Assembly: GCF_002075795.1 (NCBI RefSeq)
Contig: NZ_CP020472.1
Span: forward strand, 231,001 to 295,000
DNA length: 64,000 nucleotides
Direction: 5' to 3'
Source of the DNA: Shewanella japonica
Lineage (GTDB): Bacteria; Pseudomonadota; Gammaproteobacteria; Enterobacterales; Shewanellaceae
The notes beneath the pieces are model-generated. The model was not told the origin of the DNA, searched no databases, and saw only the letters and a list, made by a program, of their open reading frames with translations. Each line of letters opens with the position of its first letter. The stretch's first letter is position 1. Shown here in pieces: positions 54,702 to 64,000 of the stretch. The position numbers and the translations under genes were made by a program.

Positions 54702-56090
54702 ATGGAACATACCATGGACACTTTAGCTCAATCTGCTGATCCTACCTACCTACTAATGGTCGCTGCAGCGGCTATAACTGCTTTACTCTTATTGATCATA
54801 AAACTCAAAATGCACGCCTTTGTGGCGTTAACATTAGTGAGTTTATCAACTGCCCTTGCGACAGGAATTTCTACTGAACAAGTCGTGCCGACGATGATGT
54901 CAGGTTTTGGCGGAACGCTAGCAGCTGTCGCGCTTTTAGTAGGCTTAGGTGCCATGATTGGCAAAATCTTAGAAGTCACTGGTGGGGCGCAGGTATTAGC
55001 CGACAGCCTTATTGGCCGCTTTGGCGCAGAAAAAGCGCCTTTCGCATTAGGTGTTGCCTCACTCCTGTTTGGTTTCCCTATCTTCTTTGATGCGGGCTTA
55101 ATCGTGATGATGCCGATTATATTCAGTGTGGCCAAACGCTTTGGTGGCTCACCATTAAAATACGCACTGCCATCTGCAGGTGCCTTTGCGGTAATGCATG
55201 CTTTTGTGCCACCTCATCCAGGGCCTGTTGCCGCAGCTGATTTACTTGGGGCAAACATAGGCATGCTACTAATGATTGGTATTTTAGTGGCGATCCCAAC
55301 TTGGTATATAGGGGCTTATTTGTTTGGCTTATATGCAGGCAAGAAGTTTGATATTCCTTTATCTAAGGTTTTCTTAAGTTCTGAGACCGTGATTGACCCG
55401 GCTAAACAGCCTAAATTCATAACTGTATTAATGATCTTACTGCTACCAGTATTGCTAATTTTTCTAGATACAGGCTTGAACACCTTGAGCGTAGCAGGTG
55501 TGATAGATGGCAGTGCCACTTGGGTTGAAAGTCTGCGAATGCTAGGTAAAACTCCCATTGCATTGCTAATAACCTTACTCGTTTGTCTTGCTGTGTTTGC
55601 TAAAGATTACGGTATGAAGCAGCTTGAGAAATTGTGTGGTGATTCTCTCGCCCCCATTTGTGGTGCAATTTTAGTGACAGGCGCTGGTGGTATGTTTGGT
55701 GGTGTATTACGTGCTAGTGGTATTGGTGAAGCCTTAGCTGGAGTATTAAACGATACCGGTATGCCCATCATTGTAGCAGCCTTTGTCATTGCAACATGTT
55801 TGCGAGTAGCGCAGGGGTCGGCAACGGTTGCATTAACCACAACAGCAGCGTTAATTGCGCCTATGGTCGCTGTGACTTCGGGTCTGACACAGTTTGATCT
55901 TTGCTTTATTGTCATTGCCATTGCTGGTGGCTCGACGGTATTGTCTCACTTTAATGATTCAGGTTTCTGGCTTGTGGGTCGTTTAATGGAAATGGATGAG
56001 AAAACCACTTTAAAGACCTGGACTGTGATGGAAACATTACTCGGGACTATCGCCTTTATTATTGTGGGCGTGCTGAGCATGGCTATTTAG
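54702..56090 (+). CDS. gntT: Gluconate permease (GntP family)
   Basis: 462 residues with about 12-14 hydrophobic segments. SGFGGTLAAVALLVGLGAMIGKILEVTGGA, FGFPIFFDAGLIVMMPIIF, FVPPHPGPVAAADLLGANIG and LSHFNDSGFWLVGR are the strongest GntP-family landmarks. With gntK divergent, gluconate is the likely substrate. An ATG at 54714 is an alternative start. Confidence 0.93.
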   Translation: MEHTMDTLAQSADPTYLLMVAAAAITALLLLIIKLKMHAFVALTLVSLSTALATGISTEQVVPTMMSGFGGTLAAVALLVGLGAMIGKILEVTGGAQVLADSLIGRFGAEKAPFALGVASLLFGFPIFFDAGLIVMMPIIFSVAKRFGGSPLKYALPSAGAFAVMHAFVPPHPGPVAAADLLGANIGMLLMIGILVAIPTWYIGAYLFGLYAGKKFDIPLSKVFLSSETVIDPAKQPKFITVLMILLLPVLLIFLDTGLNTLSVAGVIDGSATWVESLRMLGKTPIALLITLLVCLAVFAKDYGMKQLEKLCGDSLAPICGAILVTGAGGMFGGVLRASGIGEALAGVLNDTGMPIIVAAFVIATCLRVAQGSATVALTTTAALIAPMVAVTSGLTQFDLCFIVIAIAGGSTVLSHFNDSGFWLVGRLMEMDEKTTLKTWTVMETLLGTIAFIIVGVLSMAI

Positions 56091-56283
56091 CCTGAATTCA
56101 GGTTTTTAATACGTTAAGCCAGTATTAATCTATTAGTTAATGATAAGAAGGAGCTGCAATGCTCCTTCTTATTAGATTATCGTTATTGACACATTTTCGA
56201 ACAAATACCTACATTTGAAATGATTGATGAGTGAGTGCTTTCTGCTATGCTGCCTGCGCTGATAGAATTATTAAGGAATGATA

Positions 56284-56862
56284 ATGAAACGCTTATCTGT
56301 AGTAGCAAGTGCAATATTAATGGTTGGTTTATCTTTTAATGTCACAGCCGAAGAACACAAAGCCCGCGATACGGGTTGGTATGTGGGTGGTGAACTGAGT
56401 AATGTACAACTGGAAGTCGGCAGTTTTGACGATTCTGGTGCAGGTTTCGGTGCTTATGGTGGTTATAACTTCAATCATTGGTTTGGCATTGAAGGAAAAT
56501 GGATGCTGACCAATGATTTACAAGATGGTCGTGTTGATCTTGGTTTAGCTGTTTTTTCGGCTGCGCCGAAATTTACTTGGGCTATCAATGATACCTTTTC
56601 TGTTTTTGGTAAAGTGGGCTTAGCGATTCGTGCACTCGAAGTTGACCCAGATTACGATTATGACGAAGGCTTTGATACTGCCGATTGGAGTGGTGTTAAT
56701 GTGCTTTACGGTGTTGGCATAACAGCTGCTGTTTCCGAATCACTGCGCTTACGTTTAAGTTATGAGTATGCCACCGGTGACTTAGATGCCGATCGTTCTG
56801 AAATGCTAGATATTGATGCAGATACTTCACAGTTAGCATTAGGGCTGCATTACCAGTTTTAA
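56284..56862 (+). CDS. OmpA-like/OmpW-like outer membrane beta-barrel
   Basis: 192 residues. Signal peptide MKRLSVVASAILMVGLSFNV ending near TAEE. Eight-strand pattern: TGWYVGGELSNVQLEV, AGFGAYGGYNFNHWFGIEGKW, LAVFSAAPKFTWAI, FSVFGKVGLAI, NVLYGVGITAAV, LRLRLSYEYA and a C-terminal LALGLHYQF with terminal Phe. It resembles OmpA-type small barrels without a peptidoglycan domain. The ATG at 56284 is spaced six bases from AAGGA; 56278 is too close to it. Confidence 0.82.
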   Translation: MKRLSVVASAILMVGLSFNVTAEEHKARDTGWYVGGELSNVQLEVGSFDDSGAGFGAYGGYNFNHWFGIEGKWMLTNDLQDGRVDLGLAVFSAAPKFTWAINDTFSVFGKVGLAIRALEVDPDYDYDEGFDTADWSGVNVLYGVGITAAVSESLRLRLSYEYATGDLDADRSEMLDIDADTSQLALGLHYQF

Positions 56863-56908
56863 ACTGAGCGCTCTTTAGTATAAAAAGATAAAGCGAGTGT
56901 AAATAAAG

Positions 56909-56933
56909 AAGGATAGCTTTCGCTATCCTTTTT
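56909..56933. terminator. Bidirectional terminator between the barrel gene and ntrC
   Basis: AAGGATAGC, TTTC loop, GCTATCCTTTTT: a perfect stem with T tract on the plus strand; the leftward ntrC ends at 56954. Confidence 0.85.
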
Positions 56934-56953
56934 GTTTCAACTCTTGCCGTAAA

Positions 56954-58369
56954 TTAATCCATTTCTAATTCTTTGAGTTTACGCGTGAGGGTGTTTCGCC
57001 CCCAGCCTAAACGTTTTGCCGCTTCTTGCTTATGGCCTTGAGTATGCTTGAGCGCTGTTTTTAATAATATCCGCTCAAAGGCTGGTTGCACTTCTGTGAG
57101 CAAATCACTTTCACCCGCTGATAGCTTTTCATCAATCCATTGGGTTAATGCCACTTGCCAATCTGAAACGCCGTCAGTTCTTTCACCTGAAGCGACTGGG
57201 TCCTTAAGTAACTCAGCGGGTAAATCCTGAGGCAAAATCTCTTGGCCTGAGGCCATCACCGTTAACCAGCGACAAGTATTTTCAAGTTGTCTAACATTAC
57301 CGGGCCAAGGTAATTGCTCTAATTTGGTTGCTGTTTCTTTTGTCAGTACTTTTGGCTCTACACCGATTTCTTTTGCTGCAGAAATCAAAAAATGGGTGGC
57401 CAATTGGGCAATATCTTCACGACGCTGCGACAGTGGTGGTAGGTGTACTCGAATCACGTTTAAGCGGTGAAATAAATCTTCACGAAAATCGCCTTTTTGT
57501 ACCAATAATTCTAAGTCTTGATGTGTTGCGGCAATAATCCGCACATCGACTTGTACTGCCACATGGCCACCGACGCGATAAAATTGCCCATCGGCAAGAA
57601 CACGTAACAGGCGGGTTTGCACATCAAGTGGCATGTCGCCAATTTCATCTAAAAACAGAGTTCCGCCATTGGCTTGTTCAAAGCGACCTTGGCGGACATT
57701 GGCTGCTCCTGTAAAGGCGCCTTTTTCATGACCAAATAGTTCAGACTCTATTAGGTCTTTTGGAATAGCAGCCATGTTCAATGCGATAAAAGGGCTATCT
57801 TTACGAGGGCTGTGTTTATGCAGTGCGCCAGCAACCAGTTCTTTACCAGTACCAGATTGACCATTTATTAATACACTAATGGATGAACGAGATAGGCGAC
57901 CAATCGCACGGAATACCTCCTGCATTGAAGGTGCTTCACCAATGATCTCAGGAGTTTTCACCACTTCGGGTTCTTCAGCTGGCGGAGGGACTTGCTCTGT
58001 TGCATGGGTCAGTGCGCGTTCCACTAACGCAATGGCTTCATCAATATCAAATGGCTTTGGTAAATACTCAAAGGCACCCGCTTGGTAAGCGCTGACGGCA
58101 CTGTCTAAATCAGAGTGTGCTGTCATGATAATGACTGGAATATGCGGGTAGTGCATTTGTAAGCGATCAAGCAAGGTTAAGCCATCAGTTCCAGGCATGC
58201 GGATATCTGACACAATCACAATAGGCTGTGAGATTTCTAATGCTTGCCATAATGACTCGGCCGCAGCAAAGCTGGCAGTAGAAATCTTGGCACCCAGTAG
58301 GGCTCTTTCTAATACCCAGCGAATAGAACTATCATCGTCGAGGATCCAAACTTGTTCGCTTATACTCAT
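56954..58369 (-). CDS. ntrC: Nitrogen regulator NtrC (GlnG)
   Basis: 471 residues. Receiver ([18 protein letters not shown] near 54 in [17 protein letters not shown]), sigma-54 AAA+ domain ([28 protein letters not shown] loop, [21 protein letters not shown]) and a Fis-type helix-turn-helix at the C-terminus ([24 protein letters not shown]). Phospho-NtrC activates sigma-54 promoters such as glnA under nitrogen limitation. It lies 30 bases after ntrB. Confidence 0.97.
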   Translation of the reverse strand: MSISEQVWILDDDSSIRWVLERALLGAKISTASFAAAESLWQALEISQPIVIVSDIRMPGTDGLTLLDRLQMHYPHIPVIIMTAHSDLDSAVSAYQAGAFEYLPKPFDIDEAIALVERALTHATEQVPPPAEEPEVVKTPEIIGEAPSMQEVFRAIGRLSRSSISVLINGQSGTGKELVAGALHKHSPRKDSPFIALNMAAIPKDLIESELFGHEKGAFTGAANVRQGRFEQANGGTLFLDEIGDMPLDVQTRLLRVLADGQFYRVGGHVAVQVDVRIIAATHQDLELLVQKGDFREDLFHRLNVIRVHLPPLSQRREDIAQLATHFLISAAKEIGVEPKVLTKETATKLEQLPWPGNVRQLENTCRWLTVMASGQEILPQDLPAELLKDPVASGERTDGVSDWQVALTQWIDEKLSAGESDLLTEVQPAFERILLKTALKHTQGHKQEAAKRLGWGRNTLTRKLKELEMD

Positions 58370-58399
58370 GTTACTTCCTCAATAGCCATCAATGGCATG

Positions 58400-59437
58400 T
58401 TATTGTAATGGCAGGATAATGGTGAATTCTGTGTGCCCTGGTGCCGATACGCAATCAATGCGACCTCCATGTAATCGTGCAATATTATGCGCAATCGATA
58501 AGCCTAAACCTGAGCCGTCCTCTCTGCCTGTTACCATTGGATAAAACAATGTATCCAGTAGTTCTGCCGGGATCCCAGGTCCGTTATCAATAATCGATAG
58601 CGCCAATACTAATTTGAACCTTTGAGTGCCAATAGTGACTTGATGCTGGGTTCTGCTTCTAATGAGTATTTCGCCACCGGTTTTCTCAAGCGCCTGAGTG
58701 GCATTTTGTACTATGTTAAGCACGGCTTGTTGCAGTTGATCAGGATCCATATTCATATCGGGAATGGATGGGTCGTAATCTCGCGCTAACGTGACGTTAT
58801 CCGGTAGGGTTAACTCAATCAGTTTTAAGACTTTTTGCACTACTTGGTGGATATTGTGTTCGGTATGCTGGGTAGGACGTTGTGGTCCCAATAGCTTATC
58901 AACCAAGTTTCTTAGCCTATCGGCTTGCTCAATAATTAGATCGGTGAACTCTTTTAATTGCGGCTCAGCTAACTCACGTGAAAGTAACTGGGCTGCACCT
59001 CTGAGGCCGCCTAATGGGTTTTTAATTTCATGGGCAAGGTTGCGCACTAAGAATTGCGCAGCTTGTTGTTGGGCATCTAAGTTTAGTTGCTGGTGGATAC
59101 GATGTTGCTGATCAACTTGTCTTAGCTCGAGCAGACTTAAGTCATCTTCATGCTCCATGGGGATCAAGGTGATATCTATAATGTGGTGCACACCGTCAAG
59201 GGTTATTAACGCAGCAGTATTAACTGTAATCCCTTGGCTGGCTTTTACCGAATCAATTAAGAGTTCAGATTCTACTCCCATAAACTGATAGAGTTCAGGC
59301 AAACGCTGTTCTCGCAATTTATTTACACTGATCCCTAACAGCTGCTCAGCTGCCGCATTGGCATAATGAGGCATCAGCTTGCTATCGATAACAAGAACAG
59401 CGGTAACTAAATGATTCAGCAGATTATTTGTATCCAT
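58400..59437 (-). CDS. ntrB: Nitrogen sensor kinase NtrB (GlnL)
   Basis: 345 residues. An N-terminal PAS domain (LVTAVLVIDSKLMPHYANAAAEQLLG), the His motif in VRNLAHEIKNPLGGLRGAAQ, N box (VLNIVQNATQAL) and G boxes (DNGPGIP, GREDGSGLGLSIA). It is cytoplasmic and responds to GlnB. The ATG at 59437 has AGGACA upstream and matches the family start; the frame extends to 59497. NtrC boxes lie immediately upstream. Confidence 0.96.
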   Translation of the reverse strand: MDTNNLLNHLVTAVLVIDSKLMPHYANAAAEQLLGISVNKLREQRLPELYQFMGVESELLIDSVKASQGITVNTAALITLDGVHHIIDITLIPMEHEDDLSLLELRQVDQQHRIHQQLNLDAQQQAAQFLVRNLAHEIKNPLGGLRGAAQLLSRELAEPQLKEFTDLIIEQADRLRNLVDKLLGPQRPTQHTEHNIHQVVQKVLKLIELTLPDNVTLARDYDPSIPDMNMDPDQLQQAVLNIVQNATQALEKTGGEILIRSRTQHQVTIGTQRFKLVLALSIIDNGPGIPAELLDTLFYPMVTGREDGSGLGLSIAHNIARLHGGRIDCVSAPGHTEFTIILPLQ

Positions 59438-59459
59438 CAATTGTCCTGCATATTGAAGT

Positions 59460-59489
59460 TGCACCACCATGTTGCACCAGTATGGTGCA
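59460..59489. promoter_or_regulatory. Two overlapping NtrC boxes at the ntrBC promoter
   Basis: TGCACCAGTATGGTGCA (59473-59489) is a perfect TGCACC-N5-GGTGCA NtrC box. It overlaps TGCACC-ACCAT-GTTGCA (59460-59476), which has one mismatch. They lie 23-52 bases upstream of the ntrB start, the position of a repressing NtrC site at glnL promoters. Confidence 0.82.
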
Positions 59490-59569
59490 CTAAGCAACTT
59501 ATTCTACATCGACAATCAATTTAATAATCTTTTAATATTGTTTATCTATCTATATGAAAAACAATATTT

Positions 59570-60112
59570 TTATTCAGTCCTAGGTGTTGGTCTAGGTTTA
59601 TTAAGAATGGAAGCCTGATGTAGAAATATCTTTCTAACAGAACTTGATGCAAGGACTTTGCCGTTTTGGGTCAAAATCTTAACGACAAGATTATGTTCAC
59701 CGCGATTTACTTCAGTGACATTGAAGATTGCACTGGATTGAGGCTGACCATAAAGAATGTCGTCAATATACAGTGCAAGTAAATAACCATTGGGTAGTTC
59801 TGGCGCCGCACTGGCGACAACAGTGAAGTTTCCTTGGTTACTTCTGATGGTTTCTTCTTGAGTGGGATTAACGATTCTCACCCTGTAGGTAACCGCTTCA
59901 GCTGGTTTTGTATTGGAATCCACTTCGGCAGGAACACGAACAGAAATGCTATTTTGCGTATTTTGATTGAGCTCTACTGTTTCGGCATTTTCCCTTGGCT
60001 CGTCGCTGTAGTGGACTTTACCATTCTCATCTACCCAGCGATAAACCGTTGCATGGCTGCTTGAGAGGACAATACTGGTTAAAATGAGACTAATGATTAA
60101 GACTAAGCGCAT
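59570..60112 (-). CDS. Exported DUF4124-domain protein
   Basis: 180 residues. Signal peptide (MRLVLIISLILTSIVLSSSHA) followed by the DUF4124 motif TVYRWVDENGKVHYSDEP. The rest contains a beta-rich, Ig-like region (YRVRIVNPTQEETIRSNQGNF, GEHNLVVKILTQNGKVL). A longer frame starts at 60127; AAGGAA supports 60112. Genes like this are commonly next to ntrB in related genomes. Role unknown. Confidence 0.85.
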   Translation of the reverse strand: MRLVLIISLILTSIVLSSSHATVYRWVDENGKVHYSDEPRENAETVELNQNTQNSISVRVPAEVDSNTKPAEAVTYRVRIVNPTQEETIRSNQGNFTVVASAAPELPNGYLLALYIDDILYGQPQSSAIFNVTEVNRGEHNLVVKILTQNGKVLASSSVRKIFLHQASILNKPRPTPRTE

Positions 60113-60203
60113 GTGGGATTCCTTCACCTTTGGCGTTCAACACATTAATACTAGCTTCTTTTTAACATAAAATCAGCAATTACTGATGAACTGCTGACGC
60201 TAA

Positions 60204-60515
60204 TTACTTGTACTGGCAGCGATATTCACTGATTTCGTTAGTGCGAATTTTAAAGTTAACATTGGCATCTAATTCAAATAATTCGCCTGCTGTGACGGTT
60301 GTCCAATCTGTGGCATGAGGTAATAACACCTCAAATTTACCAGAGGTGATATTCATGATTTCAGCTTGGCTGGTATCAAAGTTATATTCACCAGGTAGCA
60401 CAACCCCAAGGGTTTGATGACTACCATCAGTAAAATGAATTGTGCGGCTGATGACTTTACCATCAAAGTAAATATTGGCTTGATTAGCCACGTTAACATT
60501 TTGAATCACAGACAT
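60204..60515 (-). CDS. ppnP: Pyrimidine/purine nucleoside phosphorylase PpnP
   Basis: 103 residues, a one-domain cupin of the DUF1255 family. [52 protein letters not shown] and the C-terminal YRCQYK match E. coli PpnP (103 residues... comparable length), which phosphorolyses diverse nucleosides. GGAAT lies eight bases upstream of the ATG. A 12-base palindrome (GAATATATATTC, 60554-60565) lies in its promoter region. Confidence 0.9.
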   Translation of the reverse strand: MSVIQNVNVANQANIYFDGKVISRTIHFTDGSHQTLGVVLPGEYNFDTSQAEIMNITSGKFEVLLPHATDWTTVTAGELFELDANVNFKIRTNEISEYRCQYK

Positions 60516-60659
60516 TTTGCGATATTCCAACCTAAGAGATAATAAGTAGAGGTGAATATATATTCGATTAAAGTGAATATAAAGACTGTTAGGTTATAGG
60601 TTAGATGAAATCAGTTTTTTATTTGCTGTACTGGTACTTATTAGAATAACAGGCAATAA

Positions 60660-60681
60660 AAAACCCGCCTGAGCGGGTTTT
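60660..60681 (-). terminator. Terminator after typA
   Basis: Read leftward: AAAACCCGC, TCAG loop, GCGGGTTTTTTATT. It lies 26 bases past the typA stop. Confidence 0.92.
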
Positions 60682-60706
60682 CATATTCAAACTACGTTAG
60701 CTAAAC

Positions 60707-62524
60707 TTAGCTACCAGAGCGGCTAGCGCGCTTACGGTCATTTTCTGTTAAATGACGCTTACGAACACGAATATTTTCAGGTGTTACTTCAACTAACTCA
60801 TCATCATCGATGAACTCAAGTGCTTGCTCAAGTGTCATTTGGATGTGCGGAGTTAACACTTGTGCTTCATCTGTACCTGATGCACGCATGTTGGTTAGCT
60901 GCTTACCTTTCAGACAGTTAACAGTTAAGTCGTTAGAACGTGAATGAATACCAATCACTTGACCTTCGTAAACTTCTGCAGCGTGACCGATTAATAGACG
61001 ACCACGGTCTTGTAAACCGAATAATGCGAATGTTAGGGCTTTACCTGTTGCATTAGAAATCAATACACCGTTAGCACGTTGACCGATGTCACCGCCTTTC
61101 ACTGGACCGTAATGGTCGAATGAATGGTAGATAAGACCTGTACCAGAAGTTGCAGTCATGAACTCAGTTTGGAAACCGATTAAGCCACGGCTAGGAATGA
61201 TGAAGTCGATACGTACACGACCTTTACCATCTAGTTGTAGATCTTTCATGTCACCTTTACGCATACCTAATTTTTCAATTACGGTACCTTGGTGCTCTTC
61301 TTCAACGTCAACAGTTAATGTTTCGAATGGCTCGCACATCTCACCGTCGATTTCTTTGGTGATAACTTCTGGACGAGATACTGCTAATTCGTAACCTTCA
61401 CGACGCATGTTTTCAATTAAGATCGAAAGGTGAAGCTCACCACGACCAGAAACACGGAAACGATCTGGAGAATCAGTTTCTTCAACACGTAGTGCAACGT
61501 TGTGGACTAGTTCTTGTTCTAGACGCTCAAGGATATTACGTGAAGTAACGTACTTACCTTCTTTACCTGCGAACGGAGAAGTGTTCACTTGGAAAGTCAT
61601 TGTTAACGTTGGCTCATCAACTGATAATGCAGGTAATGCTTCAACTTGGTTAACACCACAAACAGTGTCAGAAATCTGTAAGTTACCTAAACCGGTAATC
61701 GCAACGATATCGCCAGCGTTGGCTTCAGCAACTTCGTGACGGTCTAGACCCATGTAACCTAATACTTGGCCCATTTTACCGTTACGAGTTTTACCTTCAG
61801 CATCAACGATTGTGACTTGCTGGTTAGTTTTAACACTACCACGCTTAATACGACCAACACCGATAACACCTACGTATGAGTTGTAATCAAGTTGAGAGAT
61901 TTGCATTTGGAACTCACCTTCAGCATCCGCATCAGGAGAAGAAACCTTCTCAACAATCGCTTGGAAAAGCGGTGTCATGTCTTCGCTTGTTTCTTCAGGA
62001 TCAAGAGTCGCGAAACCGTTTAATGCAGAAGCGTAAACGATAGGGAAATCTAACTGTTCGTCAGTTGCACCTAGGTTGTCGAATAAGTCGAATACTTGGT
62101 CGATAACCCAATCAGGACGTGCACCTGGGCGGTCAATCTTGTTGATAACAACGATTGGCTTAAGGCCTTGTGCGAATGCCTTTTTAGTAACAAAGCGAGT
62201 TTGAGGCATTGGGCCGTCAACTGCGTCTACTAATAATAAAACTGAATCTACCATAGATAGAACACGCTCTACTTCACCACCGAAATCGGCGTGACCAGGA
62301 GTGTCTACGATGTTAATACGGTAGTCGTTCCATTTGATGGCAGTGTTTTTTGCCAGAATGGTGATACCACGTTCTTTTTCAAGATCGTTAGAATCCATTA
62401 CACGTTCTGCGGCTTCGCCTCGACTTTCAAGGGTGCCTGACTGAGCCAATAGCTTGTCTACCAAGGTCGTTTTGCCATGGTCAACGTGAGCAATAATGGC
62501 GATGTTACGTAAATTCTCTAACAC
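60707..62524 (-). CDS. typA: Translational GTPase TypA/BipA
   Basis: 605 residues. G1 AHVDHGKTTLVDKLL, G2 RGITI, G3 DTPGHADFGGEVERVL, G4 NKIDRPGARP, then EF-G-like domains (GRGELHLSILIENMRREGYE) and the unique C-terminal domain. It binds ribosomes and helps 50S assembly at low temperature and under stress. The start is GTG at 62522-62524 with AGAGGTT eight bases upstream and the family N-terminus VLENLRNIAIIAHVDHGKTT; the ATG further up at 62605 would add an unrelated hydrophobic extension. Confidence 0.95.
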   Translation of the reverse strand: MLENLRNIAIIAHVDHGKTTLVDKLLAQSGTLESRGEAAERVMDSNDLEKERGITILAKNTAIKWNDYRINIVDTPGHADFGGEVERVLSMVDSVLLLVDAVDGPMPQTRFVTKKAFAQGLKPIVVINKIDRPGARPDWVIDQVFDLFDNLGATDEQLDFPIVYASALNGFATLDPEETSEDMTPLFQAIVEKVSSPDADAEGEFQMQISQLDYNSYVGVIGVGRIKRGSVKTNQQVTIVDAEGKTRNGKMGQVLGYMGLDRHEVAEANAGDIVAITGLGNLQISDTVCGVNQVEALPALSVDEPTLTMTFQVNTSPFAGKEGKYVTSRNILERLEQELVHNVALRVEETDSPDRFRVSGRGELHLSILIENMRREGYELAVSRPEVITKEIDGEMCEPFETLTVDVEEEHQGTVIEKLGMRKGDMKDLQLDGKGRVRIDFIIPSRGLIGFQTEFMTATSGTGLIYHSFDHYGPVKGGDIGQRANGVLISNATGKALTFALFGLQDRGRLLIGHAAEVYEGQVIGIHSRSNDLTVNCLKGKQLTNMRASGTDEAQVLTPHIQMTLEQALEFIDDDELVEVTPENIRVRKRHLTENDRKRASRSGS

Positions 62525-62806
62525 GGATAAAACCTCTATACCATCAAATAAAAAATAGGAGTTTATAGGGCTGATAAGTATAGCCACTATAAAAAAGCGT
62601 GCCATTCTACTCCACCGAGCGCCGAGTAGATAGGATTATTTTTGAACAGGTCGTTTTTAATAAAAAATTAAACACTAAAGATAGAAGATAAAAACGAAAA
62701 AGGATCATACTGCCGCAATAAAATGACGCTTTAATGAACTAGATCAATTCATGCGCTAAAAACCCTGCACCGAAATGGACTTTTGCACCAATTGTGATCA
62801 TAGTGG

Positions 62807-62823
62807 TGCACCGTATTTGTGCA
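62807..62823. promoter_or_regulatory. NtrC box upstream of glnA
   Basis: TGCACCGTATTTGTGCA has one mismatch to TGCACC-N5-GGTGCA. It lies about 63 bases upstream of the -24 element. Further half-sites lie at 62766-62771 and 62784-62789. Confidence 0.7.
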
Positions 62824-62885
62824 ATATGGCTTTTTCTATGGCTAGTGATTTTTTTATTAAGCTTTAAATCAATCACTTACCTTTC

Positions 62886-62901
62886 TGGCATGGAAATAGC
62901 T
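62886..62901 (+). promoter_or_regulatory. Sigma-54 promoter of glnA
   Basis: TGGCATGGAAATAGCT has GG and GC ten bases apart as required for a -24/-12 promoter; it differs from TGGCACG-N4-TTGCT at a few non-invariant positions. It lies about 95 bases upstream of the glnA start, downstream of the NtrC sites. Confidence 0.75.
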
Positions 62902-62994
62902 TTTAATTGAACAAATTCGCAAAGCAGATAGTTTGTCTGACGAATAACAAGATTATATTAAGGGACAACCCTTTACCCTACCGGAGGCTTAAGA

Positions 62995-64000
62995 ATGTCA
63001 GTTGAATCAATATTAAAACAAATTGAAGAACTAGAAGTTAAGTTCGTAGATTTACGTTTTACAGACACTAAAGGTAAAGAGCAGCACGTCTCTATTCCTT
63101 CTCATCAAGTAAACGAAGATTTCTTTGAAGATGGCAAAATGTTCGATGGTTCATCTATCAACGGTTGGAAAGGTATTAACGAATCTGACATGGTATTGAT
63201 GCCAGATCCTTCTTCTTTCTTACTTGATCCGTTTACTGAAGAAGTGACTGGTCTTATTCGTTGTGACATTTTAGAACCTTCTACTATGACAGGTTATGAG
63301 CGTGACCCACGTTCAATCGCTAAGAAAGCAGAAGAGTACTTAAAATCTACCGGTATTGCTGACACTGTATTAATTGGTCCAGAGCCAGAGTTCTTCTTAT
63401 TTGACGACGTTAAGTTTGGTACTGACATGTCAGGTACTTTCGTAAAAGTTGACGCGAAAGAAGCGGCATGGAACTCAGGTACTAGCTACGAAGATGGTAA
63501 CACTGGTCACCGTCCATTCGTTAAAGGTGGTTACTTCCCAGTTGCACCAGTTGATTCATCACAAGACATTCGTAGTGCAATGTGTCTAATTCTTGAAGAA
63601 TTAGGTCAAGTAGTTGAAGCGCATCACCACGAAGTTGCTACAGCGGGTCAAAACGAAATTGCGACACGTTTCAACACGCTTTCAAACAAAGCGGATGAAA
63701 TCCAAATCATGAAGTATGTTGTTCATAACACTGCTCATGCATACGGTAAAACTGCGACATTCATGCCTAAGCCAATTGTTGGTGATAACGGTAGTGGTAT
63801 GCACGTTCACCAATCTTTAGCTAAAGATGGCGTTAACTTATTCTCTGGCGATAAATATGCAGGTTTAAGTGAAACTGCACTTTACTACATTGGTGGTATC
63901 ATCAAGCACGCTCGTGCATTGAATGCATTCACTAACCCAAGTACTAACTCATACAAGCGCCTTGTACCGCATTTCGAAGCGCCTGTAATGCTTGCTTACT
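62995..64000 (+). CDS. glnA: Glutamine synthetase type I, N-terminal 335 residues (cut by window edge)
   Basis: The frame is open to the window end. Visible landmarks: [37 protein letters not shown], the metal ligands in [28 protein letters not shown], the [11 protein letters not shown] loop and [18 protein letters not shown]. It joins ammonia to glutamate. CGGAGG precedes the ATG. The adenylylated tyrosine, near the C-terminus in the family, is outside the window. Regulation by NtrC through the upstream sigma-54 promoter fits ntrBC about 4 kb away. Confidence 0.98.
   Translation, partial: MSVESILKQIEELEVKFVDLRFTDTKGKEQHVSIPSHQVNEDFFEDGKMFDGSSINGWKGINESDMVLMPDPSSFLLDPFTEEVTGLIRCDILEPSTMTGYERDPRSIAKKAEEYLKSTGIADTVLIGPEPEFFLFDDVKFGTDMSGTFVKVDAKEAAWNSGTSYEDGNTGHRPFVKGGYFPVAPVDSSQDIRSAMCLILEELGQVVEAHHHEVATAGQNEIATRFNTLSNKADEIQIMKYVVHNTAHAYGKTATFMPKPIVGDNGSGMHVHQSLAKDGVNLFSGDKYAGLSETALYYIGGIIKHARALNAFTNPSTNSYKRLVPHFEAPVMLAY

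Larger units (their letters stand above)
62525..62994. promoter_or_regulatory. typA/glnA divergent region with NtrC half-sites
   Basis: About 470 bases. NtrC-type elements cluster at 62766-62823: TGCACC at 62766, 62784 and 62807, the last forming TGCACC-GTATT-TGTGCA, one mismatch from the full box. A sigma-54 promoter follows at 62886. The typA promoter must lie at the left end. Confidence 0.7.

Noticed and set aside
62525..62605. Hydrophobic N-terminal extension of TypA from an ATG at 62605
   Set aside because: TypA is cytoplasmic and begins directly before the GTPase; the GTG at 62524 has a good ribosome site and yields the family length.

Overview
The window reads as a chromosomal segment of a Shewanella-type gammaproteobacterium. 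The strongest evidence is a near-textbook CymA tetrahaem quinol dehydrogenase at 16009-16572. It is supported by lexA-sulA beside a cytochrome c oxidase operon, by a menDHCE cluster, and by the pairing of a Spy/CpxP-like gene with fieF. Identification is from recalled protein families; no database search was run. The DNA is AT-leaning, the genes are tightly packed, and there are many classic hairpin-plus-T-tract terminators. I saw no rRNA, tRNA, CRISPR array, transposase or prophage gene.

Layout: 1-6903 holds the start of a cytochrome oxidase subunit II gene, the SOS pair lexA-sulA with two LexA boxes, plsB, an aromatic amino acid transporter and an AraC regulator. 7064-10026 holds a DUF3302/HlyD pair, a double VOC protein and a small membrane protein. 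10103-16572 is a copper/silver efflux locus (cusA, cusB, a Cys/His/Met-rich secreted protein) followed by cymA. 16941-22447 is the rsmD, ftsYEX, rpoH block. 22527-27751 is menaquinone synthesis (menD-menH-menC-menE), which makes the quinone that CymA oxidises. 27911-45699 is mixed: an Lrp regulator with an exporter, TerB and DUF2780 proteins, a YciC-like protein with a Sel1 protein, a LysR/Bcr pair, a porin-like barrel, a tRNA-modifying DTW protein, a ModF-like ABC ATPase, an M20 hydrolase, an M16 protease pair and trmL.

45847-53765 is an envelope-stress region. cpxRA and spy-fieF are separated by a cupin gene, two nearly identical VOC genes (one cytoplasmic, one predicted Tat-exported lipoprotein) and a thioredoxin-CcdA fusion. 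A perfect CpxR box (GTAAA-N5-GTAAA) lies in the divergent promoter between the fusion gene and spy. This is the most interesting accessory arrangement in the window. 54045-56090 is gluconate kinase/permease. 56954-64000 is nitrogen control: ntrC and ntrB with NtrC boxes at their own promoter, a DUF4124 gene, ppnP, typA, and glnA (cut by the window end) behind NtrC half-sites and a sigma-54 promoter.

Several starts were moved from the longest possible reading frame to an internal ATG or GTG that has a Shine-Dalgarno sequence, a clean signal peptide or a family-typical N-terminus. Each case is stated in its entry.
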